64,000 bases of DNA from Nocardioides daejeonensis (lineage in GTDB: Bacteria > Actinomycetota > Actinomycetes > Propionibacteriales > Nocardioidaceae), in contig NZ_QHKZ01000004.1 of the NCBI RefSeq assembly GCF_003194585.1, positions 310,001 through 374,000 on the forward strand. Direction: 5' to 3'. The notes under the pieces are model-generated. The model did not search any database. It had not been told where the DNA came from and worked only from the letters and a program-made list of their open reading frames with translations. The translations under genes were made by a program, and so were the position numbers. This document shows positions 16,795 through 25,249 of the stretch, piece after piece (position 1 is the stretch's first letter; each line of letters starts with the position of its first letter).

Positions 16795-17623
16795 ACACTC
16801 CGGCGTCGAGCTGGGCCCCGACTCCGTGCTCGGCAGGCTTGCTGCCGATCCCCGTATCGGCTTCACCGGCTTCTCCGCCGGAGTGCTGCAGCTGATGCAC
16901 CCCGCGGTGAGTGCGGGGGTGCTGGACCACTCGGAGTTCTTCAGCGATCCGTTCGACCGGATCTACCGCTCGATCCCCCGGATCGTGAACTCGATCGTTG
17001 CGCCAGACAGTCGAGAGCGGGCGGTCCGGGTGCGCGACTACCACCGTGACATCAAGGGCCTCGACGCGCACGGACGGCGCTACCACGCGCTGGATCCCGA
17101 CGTGTACTGGTGGACTCACGCCACCTTCGTCTGGGCGTTCCTCGCCGCTGCAGACCGTTTCCATCCGCGTCCGCCGACCGGCGCCGAGCGCGAGCGGTAC
17201 TACGCCGAGTCGTTGGAGTGGTGGCGCCGCTATGGCCTCTCCGACCGGCCCGCGCAGCCGGATCTGGCGTCCTTCGAAGCCGACTTCGAACGCATCTGCC
17301 GCGACGAGCTGGAGTGGACCAAGGCGGCCCGCATCTCGATGAAGGTGAAGCGGATCGAGGTGGCCGGCTTCTCGCGGCGTCTCAACCGCGCCGCCTCCGT
17401 GCCCGGCGCCCCCTTGGTCCGCCTGTTGATCACCGGTGGCCTGCCGGCCGTCGTGCGCGACCGGTTCGACATCGCCTGGTCAGGATCGGAGCAACGGACG
17501 TACGACGCCGTAGCGCTCGCGGTGCGCACCGGCGGCCGACTCGTGCCCGACCAGGCCGCCGTCGACTACGGTCTGCGGCTGATGGCCCGGCTCGAACGCA
17601 CCACCAGCCTCGTCAAGGAGTGA
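16784..17623 (+). CDS. MpaB/rubber oxygenase-like haem oxygenase (DUF2236)
   Basis: This 279-residue protein belongs to the family of latex-clearing protein and fungal MpaB, which use a b-type haem to cleave C=C bonds. Typical blocks are RIGFTGFSAGVLQLMHP near the start, KGLDAHGRRYHALDPDVYWWTHATF in the middle and the helical C-terminal region. No signal peptide is visible, so it is presumably cytosolic. It overlaps the tetR gene by 11 bp and converges on the second P450 gene, which ends 9 bp downstream. With two P450s and an SDR next to it, the cluster looks built to oxidise a hydrophobic compound. Its substrate is unknown. Confidence 0.8.
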   Translation: MTVEHSGVELGPDSVLGRLAADPRIGFTGFSAGVLQLMHPAVSAGVLDHSEFFSDPFDRIYRSIPRIVNSIVAPDSRERAVRVRDYHRDIKGLDAHGRRYHALDPDVYWWTHATFVWAFLAAADRFHPRPPTGAERERYYAESLEWWRRYGLSDRPAQPDLASFEADFERICRDELEWTKAARISMKVKRIEVAGFSRRLNRAASVPGAPLVRLLITGGLPAVVRDRFDIAWSGSEQRTYDAVALAVRTGGRLVPDQAAVDYGLRLMARLERTTSLVKE

Positions 17624-17632
17624 GGCGCCTGC

Positions 17633-19027
17633 TCAGCGCATGACCGGCCCGCGCATCACCACCTGGGACGAGCGCGACCGGAGTGCGACGGGCAGGTGCT
17701 CGTGACCGCGCAGGATCCGGGTGCTGCGGCGTACGGGACGTCCGGCCAGGCTCAGGTCGGGGAAGCGCTCATAGAGGCTGCGGAGCGCGACCCCGGTCTC
17801 CAGCCGTGCTAGTCCGGCACCCAGGCAGAAGTGCACCCCGGCCGAGAGCGAGAGGTGCTGGTCGGCGTTCTCCCGGGTGACGTCGAAGCGATGCGGCTCG
17901 GTGAAGACCGCGGGATCCCGGTTGGCGCCGGCCAGGATGACCACGACGCCCTGGCCGGTCGCGACAGGCTCGCCGCCTACCTCGGTGTCGACATAGGCCT
18001 GGCGGAGCGTGCTCTGCACAGGCGGGTCGTAGCGCAGCACCTCTTCGACCGCATTGGCCCAGCGCGCCGGATCGGCGAGGACGATGTCGCGCTGGTCGGG
18101 GTGGGCGTCGAGCTGCACCACGGCGTTGCCGATCAGGTTGACCGTGGTCTCGAAGCCGGCCCCGAGCAGGAGCAGGGCCAGCGAGCGCAGCTCTACGCGA
18201 CTCAACAGCTCGGCGTCGTCGCTGGTGACGAGCGTCGAGAGCAGGTCGTCACCTGGATCCGCGGCCAGGCGATCGAGATGCACCTCGAACCAGGAGTGGA
18301 GGTCGCGCACCGCGCGCTGGGCGCTGCGGTAGGCGGGCCACGGCAGCCCTGGGTCGAGCAGGACGGCGGCGCGGTTGCCGAGCTCGAGCAGGCGGGCGTG
18401 CTCCCGCTCGGGGATCCCGAGCAGGTCGGCGATCACCGCGACCGGGAGCCACGAGGCGTAGGCGTCGACCAGGTCGATGGTCGCCTCGTCCCGGCGCTCG
18501 AGGTCGTCGAGGAGCCGATCGGCCACCTCGACGACCCGCTCCTCCATGCGCGCCACCGCGCGGGCGGTGAACGCCCGGGAGACAAGGCGTCGGATGCGGT
18601 GGTGATCGGGAGGGTCCAGCGCGAGCAGCGAGGGCGGGTCGATCGGCCCGGGGGATTCGTCGTCGATCAGGCGCAGCACCAGCCGTTGCGCGGCCGGTGG
18701 CAAGTGGCCCAGGCCGCCGGCCACCCCGAAGTCGTCGGAGCGCAACACCGCGTTGCCGACCGCGTGATCGACCGTTCCGGTGATGAGGCGGCCACGGTGG
18801 AGGGGACCGCGAGTCCGGATCTCCTCCAGGCGCGGGAACGGATCAGCAGCGACCGCATCGTCGACGAGGAGGCCGGCGATCAGGTCGCCCTCGCGGGCCG
18901 CCCGGCGGAGGAGAGCGCGTGAGGCTCCGTGGTCGACGGCCCAGACACCCCAGTCGCGGGTCACGAGCGCAGGCGCGGAACGGGTCCAGGCCGCTCGGCT
19001 GCGGGAGCTCCCGTCAGGCCGACGCAC
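17633..19027 (-). CDS. Cytochrome P450 (second copy)
   Basis: This P450 has up to 464 residues and is clearly distinct from the one at 14692. It shows the I-helix LLLGAGFETTVNL, the K-helix EEVLRYDPP, and the haem loop SLSAGVHFCLGAG with the ligand Cys401. The first GTG (19027) has GGAG 9 bp upstream and overlaps the preceding small gene by 14 bp, which suggests coupling. A later GTG at 18964 would remove 21 unconserved residues and may be the true start. The class resembles soluble bacterial P450s that use a ferredoxin. No redox partner is nearby. Confidence 0.82.
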   Translation of the reverse strand: MRRPDGSSRSRAAWTRSAPALVTRDWGVWAVDHGASRALLRRAAREGDLIAGLLVDDAVAADPFPRLEEIRTRGPLHRGRLITGTVDHAVGNAVLRSDDFGVAGGLGHLPPAAQRLVLRLIDDESPGPIDPPSLLALDPPDHHRIRRLVSRAFTARAVARMEERVVEVADRLLDDLERRDEATIDLVDAYASWLPVAVIADLLGIPEREHARLLELGNRAAVLLDPGLPWPAYRSAQRAVRDLHSWFEVHLDRLAADPGDDLLSTLVTSDDAELLSRVELRSLALLLLGAGFETTVNLIGNAVVQLDAHPDQRDIVLADPARWANAVEEVLRYDPPVQSTLRQAYVDTEVGGEPVATGQGVVVILAGANRDPAVFTEPHRFDVTRENADQHLSLSAGVHFCLGAGLARLETGVALRSLYERFPDLSLAGRPVRRSTRILRGHEHLPVALRSRSSQVVMRGPVMR

Positions 19028-19331
19028 GGAGCGACTCCGTCGACCCGAGGCTCGGCTGCGCGGACGAGCGCAGCACCCGCAGGACCGCGCGGTGCCGCTG
19101 GGCGAGCTCGCGATGGGTCTCCACCAGCTCCTCCTCGCTCAGGTCGGGATCGAGCTGGGCCTGCCGGGCGACGCGGATCCGGTGCACCAGGGCCGTCCGG
19201 AGGCCGTCTGGGTCGCCGAAAACCGAGGCGTACTCCTCGCGCCAGGGCAGCTGGCCGTCGTCGTGGCGGGCGATGGTCTCCTCGACCTCGCGCAGCAGCT
19301 GCCAGCGACGGTGCGTCTCGTGCCAGGACAT
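19014..19331 (-). CDS. Small conserved hypothetical protein
   Basis: This 105-residue soluble protein opens MSWHETHRRWQLLREVEETI. It is mostly charged helices, with a run of Arg, Glu and His in the second half (EEELVETHRELAQRHRAVLR). I know no function for it. The ATG has AAGGAG 7 bp upstream, a strong ribosome site. It is the first gene of a two-gene unit with the P450, whose start it overlaps. Confidence 0.65.
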   Translation of the reverse strand: MSWHETHRRWQLLREVEETIARHDDGQLPWREEYASVFGDPDGLRTALVHRIRVARQAQLDPDLSEEELVETHRELAQRHRAVLRVLRSSAQPSLGSTESLRASA

Positions 19332-19461
19332 CTGCGTCTCCTTCGCTCGGCCTGGATCCCAGGCTCGGGTCCCGCGGTCTCCCGGTGGTGGCCGCGTCGT
19401 TGTCGATGACGCTAGGCCCCGACGTCGACACCGGGCATCGCCCCACGGAAGGCACTTCGAC

Positions 19462-19477
19462 TCCTACCACGGTAGGA
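19462..19477. promoter_or_regulatory. Inverted repeat TCCTACCACGGTAGGA upstream of sensor kinase
   Basis: Two 7-bp arms flank a 2-bp centre. The site ends 23 bp before the -10 hexamer of the kinase gene, so it sits at and just above the -35 position. It is a good place for the neighbouring response regulator or another factor to bind. Which protein binds is unknown. Confidence 0.45.
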
Positions 19478-19500
19478 AGCAAGAGCGGTGGTCCGCGTCC

Positions 19501-19506
19501 TACGCT
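19501..19506 (+). promoter_or_regulatory. -10 hexamer TACGCT of leaderless kinase gene
   Basis: TACGCT lies 7 bp before ATG 19514 and no ribosome site is present. The same hexamer precedes the genes starting at 12373 and 27943 on the other strand. Confidence 0.6.
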
Positions 19507-19513
19507 GGTCGGC

Positions 19514-20731
19514 ATGGCTGTCCGCGCCCCTCGCGTCGCGCTGCTGCTGCGCGATCGCATCGAGTCGGGTGGAGTGCAGCGCGGCCTCATCTATCCGTGG
19601 TGGATCGCGCTCTCGTGCGCGGTCCTGAGCACCGGAGCGGCGGCGCTCGGTGTGCTGCAGCGCGACCTGCTCGCCGATCCGCGACCGATGCTGCTGGCGC
19701 CGGTGCTGGTGCTCCTGCCCTACCTGCTGCAGTTCAGCCAGGACCGCTGGGTGCCCTGGTGGGTCACTCTAGGACTCACCGGGGCCGGAGCCGCCTGGCT
19801 GCTCACCGACGGCCTCGCCGGCGCCTACGACCTGGTCCCGGCCGTGCTGGCCGTCGTCGTCGCGGGGGTCACCGCCACCGACGGTCTCCGGATAGGGGCT
19901 GTCTCCGGCGGCATCGCGCTCGTGCTCCTGGTCGCCATGCTGTCGCTGGAGATGGCGACGGCCTTCTACGGTCTCGAGGTGGTGCTCGGGTTCTTCGTGG
20001 GCGCGATGCTGCGCTGGCAGATGCGTGCGCTCGTCGCCGAGCACGCGGCCCGGGAGGAGGACCGAGAGCGTGCGGTGCTCGCCGAGCGCCAACGGATCGC
20101 CCGCGAGGTGCACGACCTCGTCGCCCACTCACTCAGCGTCACGATGCTGCACGTCACGGGTGCGCGCCGCGCCCTCGCCGACGACGAGCCCGACGTCGCC
20201 GACGCGATCGAGGCGCTGGGTGACGCCGAACGCATCGGCCGGCAGGCGATGGCCGAGATCCGGCGTACCGTCGGCCTCCTTGCGGAGGGAGAGGAGCAGC
20301 GCCACCCACTGCCTGGCGCTGCCGACATCCCGTCGCTGATCGACGACGCCCGGACGGCGGGGGTCGACATCGCCCTGACCTGCGAGGGCGACCTGGCGTC
20401 GCTGCCACCTACGGTCGGACTGGGCGTCTATCGCATCGTGCAGGAGTCGGTGGCCAATGCCGTCAAGCACGCCGCAGGCCGGCCGGTGACGGTGGAGCTG
20501 GTCGCGCGGAGCGCATCGACGCGGCTCTCCGTGCGCAATCCCCTCGACGAGCGGCGGCGCTCCGACGGCCGGGGCTCGGGGCTGGGCGGGATGCGTACCC
20601 GCGCCGAGCAGCTCGGCGGAGTGCTGACGGCAGGGCCGAGCAACGGGAGCTGGCTGGTCGACCTCACGGTGCCGCACCGGGGCGGAGGCACACCCCACCG
20701 GGGCTGCGTCGTACGCAGGGGGTGGAGGTGA
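19514..20731 (+). CDS. Two-component sensor histidine kinase (HisKA_3 type)
   Basis: This 405-residue membrane kinase has about five N-terminal membrane segments (residues 25-175) with little outside them. A HisKA_3 dimerisation domain follows, with the phosphoacceptor His200 in REVHDLVAHSLSV. The C-terminal HATPase domain has QESVANAVKHA (N box) and GSGLGGMRTR (G box). It will phosphorylate the response regulator whose GTG overlaps its TGA (GTGA). Start ATG 19514 was chosen from the TACGCT hexamer 7 bp upstream. With so little extracytoplasmic sequence, it may sense an intramembrane or cell envelope signal. Confidence 0.88.
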   Translation: MAVRAPRVALLLRDRIESGGVQRGLIYPWWIALSCAVLSTGAAALGVLQRDLLADPRPMLLAPVLVLLPYLLQFSQDRWVPWWVTLGLTGAGAAWLLTDGLAGAYDLVPAVLAVVVAGVTATDGLRIGAVSGGIALVLLVAMLSLEMATAFYGLEVVLGFFVGAMLRWQMRALVAEHAAREEDRERAVLAERQRIAREVHDLVAHSLSVTMLHVTGARRALADDEPDVADAIEALGDAERIGRQAMAEIRRTVGLLAEGEEQRHPLPGAADIPSLIDDARTAGVDIALTCEGDLASLPPTVGLGVYRIVQESVANAVKHAAGRPVTVELVARSASTRLSVRNPLDERRRSDGRGSGLGGMRTRAEQLGGVLTAGPSNGSWLVDLTVPHRGGGTPHRGCVVRRGWR

Positions 20732-21384
20732 GCACGGCGGTGCGGGTGCTCCTCGTCGACGACCAGGAGCTGGTCCGGTCGGGGCTGCGCCGGATCCTGC
20801 GGCTCCGCGACGGGTTCGAGATCGTCGGCGAGTGTGGTGATGGCGACGAGGTCCCCGAGGCGCTTGCTGCGGGCGGCGTGGACGTCGTGGTGATGGACCT
20901 CCGCATGAAGCGGGTCGACGGCATCGAGGCGACGCGCCGGGTGCGGGCGCTGCCTGCCGGTCCGCCGGTCCTCGTGCTCACCACCTTCGACGACGACGCG
21001 CTCCTCTCTGGGGCGCTCCGCGCCGGGGCAGCGGGCTTCGTGCTCAAGGACTCTCCCGCGGAGGACCTGATCCGGGCGGTGCGCACCGTCGGCGAGGGTG
21101 AGTCCTGGCTGGACCCGGCGGTCACCGGGCGGGTCCTGGCCGGCTATCGCGGTACGCCGCAACCGGCGCCGGCTGCCGGCGTCGACCTGACCGGGCGCGA
21201 GGCCGAGGTGCTGATCGCGATGGCCCGGGGACGCACCAACGCCGAGATAGCCGAGTCGCTCTTCATCAGCGAGCTGACCGTCAAGAGTCATGTCGGCCGC
21301 ATCTTCACCAAGCTGGACGTGCGCGACCGGGCCGCGGCGATCGTCTGGGCCTTCGACCACGGGTTGGTACGGCCGGGCGGCTGA
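20728..21384 (+). CDS. NarL/LuxR-type response regulator
   Basis: This 218-residue regulator is the partner of the kinase just upstream and overlaps it by 4 bp. The receiver domain (residues 1-115) has the acidic pair DD near residue 11, the phosphoacceptor Asp57 in VVVMDLRM, and the conserved Thr and Lys (LTTFDD, LKDSP). The C-terminal LuxR helix-turn-helix (about 150-212) reads LTGREAEVLIAMARGRTNAE and onward. I start at GTG 20728; a GTG two codons earlier is also possible. The target genes are unknown. An inverted repeat at 19462-19477 near the kinase promoter is one candidate site. Confidence 0.88.
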   Translation: MSTAVRVLLVDDQELVRSGLRRILRLRDGFEIVGECGDGDEVPEALAAGGVDVVVMDLRMKRVDGIEATRRVRALPAGPPVLVLTTFDDDALLSGALRAGAAGFVLKDSPAEDLIRAVRTVGEGESWLDPAVTGRVLAGYRGTPQPAPAAGVDLTGREAEVLIAMARGRTNAEIAESLFISELTVKSHVGRIFTKLDVRDRAAAIVWAFDHGLVRPGG

Positions 21385-21439
21385 CCGGCGCTCGTCGTGC
21401 CGCCGGTCGGGTGCCGGGGGTGGCTGCCATGATCGGGAC

Positions 21440-23281
21440 ATGTTCGCTCGGGCCTCAGCTCTGCTCCTTCTCGTCTGCGTCGCGGTGACCGCCTGCAGCG
21501 ACTCCAGCGACCCCGGTCCGGTCGCCGACCGGCTGGCCGAAGGGCTCACCGCAGGCAACCTCGCGGAGGTCCCCTTCGAGGGCGACGCCGGTGCCTACGC
21601 CGAGATCGTGGGCGACCTCGACGTGCCCGTGCGAGTGCGGGTCGCCGGCGTCGAGCAGGAGGACGACGTGGCGACCGCGGAGCTCAGCTGGGAGTGGGAG
21701 CTCGGGCGCGACTCCTGGCACTACACGACCAAGGCCGAGCTGGTGGAGAGTGGCGACGACTGGCGGGTCCGCTGGGATCCGGCGCTGGTGGAGCCGTCCC
21801 TGCGGGAGGGCGAGACGCTCACGCTGCGCACCACACAGCCGCGGCGCGCGGACGTCATCGGGCGCAGCGGCCAGCGCATCGTCACCGAACGCGACGTCGT
21901 GCGGCTCGGTCTCGACAAGTCGAAGATCGACAAGGGAGAGACCCGCACGAGTGCGCGCCGGATCGCCGAGCTGGCCGGCGTCACACCCGGCCCCTACGTG
22001 AAGCGTGCGGTCGCCTCTGGCGACAAGGCGTTCGTCGAGGCGATCGTGCTGCGGGCCGAAGACGCCAAGGAGCGGATCCCGGCCGCCTTTGCGAAGGTCC
22101 CGGGTGCGGTGAGCCTCGGCACGACGCGTCCTCTGGCGCCGACCAAGGAGTTCGCGGCTCCGCTGCTGGGCTCGGTAGGCGAGGCGACGGCCGAGCTGAT
22201 CGAGAAGTCCGACGGAGCCCTGAGCGCCGGCGACGTGGTCGGACTCAGCGGCCTGCAGGCGCGGTACGACGCCCAGCTCCGTGGCACTCCGGGTGTGCGG
22301 GTCACCGCAGGCGAGGGCGAGCGGGAACGGGTTCTCCACGAGTCCGATCCCGCCCAGGGAGAGCCGCTGGAGCTGACCCTCGACGTCGATCTCCAGGAGC
22401 GTGCCGAGCGGGTGCTGGCCGACGTCGGCCCCGCCAGTGCGATCGTCGCCGTCGATCCGAGCACCGGCGATCTGCTGGCGGCTGCCAGCGGGCCGGGCGG
22501 CGACGGCAACAACACCGCGACCTACGGCCGCTACGCGCCGGGCTCGACGATGAAGGTCGTCACCGCGCTTGCCCTGCTCCGCGCCGGCCTCACGCCGGAG
22601 TCGGTGGTGGACTGCCCGGCCACGACCGTCGTCGACGGCAAGACCTTCAAGAACTACGACGACTATCCGGCCTCCTCGCTCGGCCGGATCACCCTGCGCG
22701 AGGCGGTGGCACAGTCGTGCAACACCGCCTTCATCTCCCTGGTCGACAAGCTCGACGACAAGGCGCTCACGCAGGCGGCTGCTGCGCTCGGCCTCGGGGT
22801 CGACCACGATCTCGGCTTTCCTGCCTACTTCGGCCAAGTGCCCGCTCCGGAGGGCGAGACCGAGAAGGCGGCCGACCTGATCGGTCAGGGCAAGGTGCTG
22901 GCCTCGCCGATGGCGATGGCCACGGTGGCGGCCTCGGTGCGAGCCGGCCACACGGTGCTGCCTCGCCTCGTCGTCGGTCACCGCGTCGAGCCGGTCGCCC
23001 CGGAGGTGCCGCTGACCAAGGCCGAGGCAGCCGCCCTGCGTGGCCTGATGCGAGCGGTCGTCACCGAGGGATCCGGCCGGTTCCTCGGCGGGCTGGGCGA
23101 CCTGGGTGCCAAGACGGGCACTGCCGAGTACGGCACCCCCGACGCCTCCGGCGCGCTGCCCACCCACGTGTGGATGGTCGCCCAGCAGCCGCGCCTCGCG
23201 GTCGCCGTCTTCGTGGAGACGGGCGCCTCCGGCTCCAGCACCGCCGGCCCCCTGCTGCGCGAGTTCCTCACCTCTCCGTAG
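21440..23281 (+). CDS. Penicillin-binding protein (MecA_N plus transpeptidase)
   Basis: This 613-residue lipoprotein transpeptidase cross-links peptidoglycan outside the membrane. A short signal ends in the lipobox VTAC (Cys19). An NTF2-like MecA_N domain (about 30-140) is followed by a dimerisation region and the transpeptidase domain. The active-site motifs are S369-x-x-K372 in GSTMK, S426-C-N and K558-T-G. The layout matches PBP2a-like class B enzymes of actinobacteria, many of which bind beta-lactams weakly. Start ATG 21440 has CATGAT 6 bp upstream. It follows the two-component genes, but a 55-bp gap and its own -10 suggest separate transcription. Confidence 0.88.
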   Translation: MFARASALLLLVCVAVTACSDSSDPGPVADRLAEGLTAGNLAEVPFEGDAGAYAEIVGDLDVPVRVRVAGVEQEDDVATAELSWEWELGRDSWHYTTKAELVESGDDWRVRWDPALVEPSLREGETLTLRTTQPRRADVIGRSGQRIVTERDVVRLGLDKSKIDKGETRTSARRIAELAGVTPGPYVKRAVASGDKAFVEAIVLRAEDAKERIPAAFAKVPGAVSLGTTRPLAPTKEFAAPLLGSVGEATAELIEKSDGALSAGDVVGLSGLQARYDAQLRGTPGVRVTAGEGERERVLHESDPAQGEPLELTLDVDLQERAERVLADVGPASAIVAVDPSTGDLLAAASGPGGDGNNTATYGRYAPGSTMKVVTALALLRAGLTPESVVDCPATTVVDGKTFKNYDDYPASSLGRITLREAVAQSCNTAFISLVDKLDDKALTQAAAALGLGVDHDLGFPAYFGQVPAPEGETEKAADLIGQGKVLASPMAMATVAASVRAGHTVLPRLVVGHRVEPVAPEVPLTKAEAAALRGLMRAVVTEGSGRFLGGLGDLGAKTGTAEYGTPDASGALPTHVWMVAQQPRLAVAVFVETGASGSSTAGPLLREFLTSP

Positions 23282-23318
23282 CGCTCCGCCTCGCCCGCGG
23301 CAACGCGGAGTGGTGGTC

Positions 23319-23367
23319 GCTCACCAGGCCAAGAACGTCGATTTTCGACAACAGCACCGCACAAGTC
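23319..23367 (-). repeat. Dispersed ~50-bp repeat, minus orientation
   Basis: Read on the minus strand, the stretch starts ACTTGTGCGGTGCTGTTGTC, continues through GAAAATCGACGTT and ends near CTGGTGAGCG. It aligns with 59247-59297 over about 48 bp with a few substitutions and one gap, and in part with 3007-3036. It contains the small inverted repeat GTCGATTTTCGAC. It lies in the spacer after the penicillin-binding protein gene. Confidence 0.6.
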
Positions 23368-23402
23368 GGGCACCGACTATGACCCATGCCACACTGACGC
23401 GG

Positions 23403-24185
23403 ATGGACGACGTGGTGGCTGCCCTGCGCTCAGCGGGTTGCGTGTGGGCCGAGGAGGAGGCCGAGCAGCTCCGCAGAGCCGCGCTCGACCAGGCCGTCCG
23501 CACCGGTGAGGTCGCTGCCTCCCTGCTGCGTCGGCTCGTCGCCCGACGTGTCGCCGGGGAGCCGTTGGAGCACGTGGTCGGACGGGTGCGCTTCGCGGGC
23601 ATGACCCTCCTCGTGACGCCGGGTGTCTTCGTCCCCAGGCGGCGGACCGAGCATCTCGCGGAGCTGGCCGTCGAGCGGGCCCGGCCCGGTTCGGTGATCG
23701 TGGAGCTCTGCAGCGGGGCCGCGCCCGTGGCTGCCGCCGTACTCGCAGCCGAGCAGGAGGCGGTCGTGCACGCCGTCGACAGCCATCCCGCGGCAGTGGC
23801 CTGCGCGGAGCGGAATCTGCGTGACGGCCATGCCCATCGCGGGGATCTGTACGGCGGACTGCCGCGGCTGCTCCGCCGTCGGGTCGACGTGGTGGTGGCC
23901 AGCCCGCCGTACGTGCCGAGCGACGAGGTGTCCCTGATGCCCCGTGAGGCGCGGATCTACGAGGAGCGTGCCGCCCTGGACGGGGGCTCCGACGGTCTCG
24001 ACCTCCACCGACGGATCCTCGCCGAGGCCCCGCGATGGCTCGCACCGGGCGGTCAGGTCCTGCTGGAGTGCGCGGCACGACAGGCCGGCGCGCTGACCGA
24101 TCTCTTCCGGGAGCATGGCTTCAGCCCGGAGATCGCCCGCGACGAGGAACGGGAGGCGACCGCGGTCGTCGCCCCGCTGCTCTGA
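23403..24185 (+). CDS. HemK/PrmC-like N5-glutamine methyltransferase
   Basis: This 260-residue SAM-dependent methyltransferase resembles PrmC, which methylates the glutamine of the GGQ motif in release factors. It has an N-terminal helical region, the SAM loop VIVELCSGAAPVAAAV, and the catalytic signature VVVASPPYVPSDE, where PrmC has NPPY. Ser replaces the Asn of that motif. It is therefore probably the paralogous 'putative N5-glutamine methyltransferase' of actinobacteria, which acts on another protein. I start at ATG 23403, because CACACT sits 7 bp before it. An in-frame ATG at 23379 adds eight residues. Confidence 0.78.
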   Translation: MDDVVAALRSAGCVWAEEEAEQLRRAALDQAVRTGEVAASLLRRLVARRVAGEPLEHVVGRVRFAGMTLLVTPGVFVPRRRTEHLAELAVERARPGSVIVELCSGAAPVAAAVLAAEQEAVVHAVDSHPAAVACAERNLRDGHAHRGDLYGGLPRLLRRRVDVVVASPPYVPSDEVSLMPREARIYEERAALDGGSDGLDLHRRILAEAPRWLAPGGQVLLECAARQAGALTDLFREHGFSPEIARDEEREATAVVAPLL

Positions 24186-24212
24186 GCACGACCGTTCTGA
24201 CAAGGTAGGAGC

Positions 24213-25241
24213 ATGCAGCGCACGCCACCCCTGACCGAGGCCGTGCAGAAGTACGCCGCCCGCCAGGACGAGTTGAAGGTCGCGACCGGCCACTGGATCG
24301 AGCACGTGCGCTCGCTGCTCGACGAGGCGGGCATCAACTACCTCTCGGTCACCGGGCGCACCAAGACGGTCTCCTCCTTCGCCGCCAAATCCTCACAGGA
24401 GGTCGACGGCGTACGTGTCTATGACGATCCGCTCACCCAGATCACCGACCAGATCGGCGTTCGCGTGATCACGTACGTGCACAGCGACGTCGCCGCGGTC
24501 GCCGATCTGCTGGCCGCGACGTTCACGGTGCTCGACGACCGCGACCTCGGCCAGGTGACGGCCAGTCAGGGGCGTTTCGGCTATTCGAGCAGGCATCTGC
24601 TGCTCAGCCCGGACCCGGAGCACGCCACGATGGTCATGCTCGAGCAGCTCGGGGGACAGCCGGCCTCCGTGCAGCTGCGGACCGTGCTCCAGCACGCATG
24701 GGCCGAGTTCGAGCACGACATCCGCTACAAGGGCCAGGTCCCCGAGGAGCACGCCACCGACCTCGACCGCCGCTTCACTCTGGCCGCTGGGCTGCTCGAG
24801 CTCGCCGACCGCGAGTTCTCGATGATCCGCGACCGGCTGCGTGGTGACCTGACGCAGCCCGCGATCGGTGCGGAGCCCGGGGCCGCCGCAGAGCCTGCGG
24901 AACGCATGGATGCCATGGCGTTGGCCACCTTCCTCGGCTCCCGCTACCTCGAGGCGGGCTGGTCGCGCACCGACCACTACGACTGGATGGCCGGGCTGTT
25001 GGCGGAGCTGGGCATCACCTCGCTCGACCAGCTCCGCGGCCTGATCACCACCATCGACGACGCCGCCATCGCCGCCCGGATGGGCTACAAGTACCCGCCA
25101 GGCGCCGTACGCCGACTCGATGACGCGCTCCTCGCCGTCCACGGCACGCGGTACGCCGACCTGCCCGGCAACGCGCACCGCCGCGACGCCCTTCTCGCGC
25201 GGCTCGAGAAGCTGGTCGCCGACGACCCGACCGGCGCCTGA
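24213..25241 (+). CDS. RelA/SpoT-domain nucleotide pyrophosphokinase-like protein
   Basis: This 342-residue protein contains a single RelA/SpoT synthetase domain (about residues 30-200) without the hydrolase or TGS domains of long RSH enzymes. Recognisable blocks are TGRTKTVSSFAAKS, DQIGVRVITYVHSD (catalytic Asp), GYSSRHLLL and VQLRTVLQHAWAEFEHDIRYK. In (p)ppGpp synthetases the last block begins Glu-x-Gln-x-Arg-Thr. Here the Glu is Ser (SVQLRT), so normal activity is doubtful. The C-terminal 100 residues form a second, helical region. ATG 24213 has CAAGGT 6 bp upstream. The next gene follows after 8 bp. Confidence 0.75.
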   Translation: MQRTPPLTEAVQKYAARQDELKVATGHWIEHVRSLLDEAGINYLSVTGRTKTVSSFAAKSSQEVDGVRVYDDPLTQITDQIGVRVITYVHSDVAAVADLLAATFTVLDDRDLGQVTASQGRFGYSSRHLLLSPDPEHATMVMLEQLGGQPASVQLRTVLQHAWAEFEHDIRYKGQVPEEHATDLDRRFTLAAGLLELADREFSMIRDRLRGDLTQPAIGAEPGAAAEPAERMDAMALATFLGSRYLEAGWSRTDHYDWMAGLLAELGITSLDQLRGLITTIDDAAIAARMGYKYPPGAVRRLDDALLAVHGTRYADLPGNAHRRDALLARLEKLVADDPTGA

Positions 25242-25249
25242 AGGGAGCC

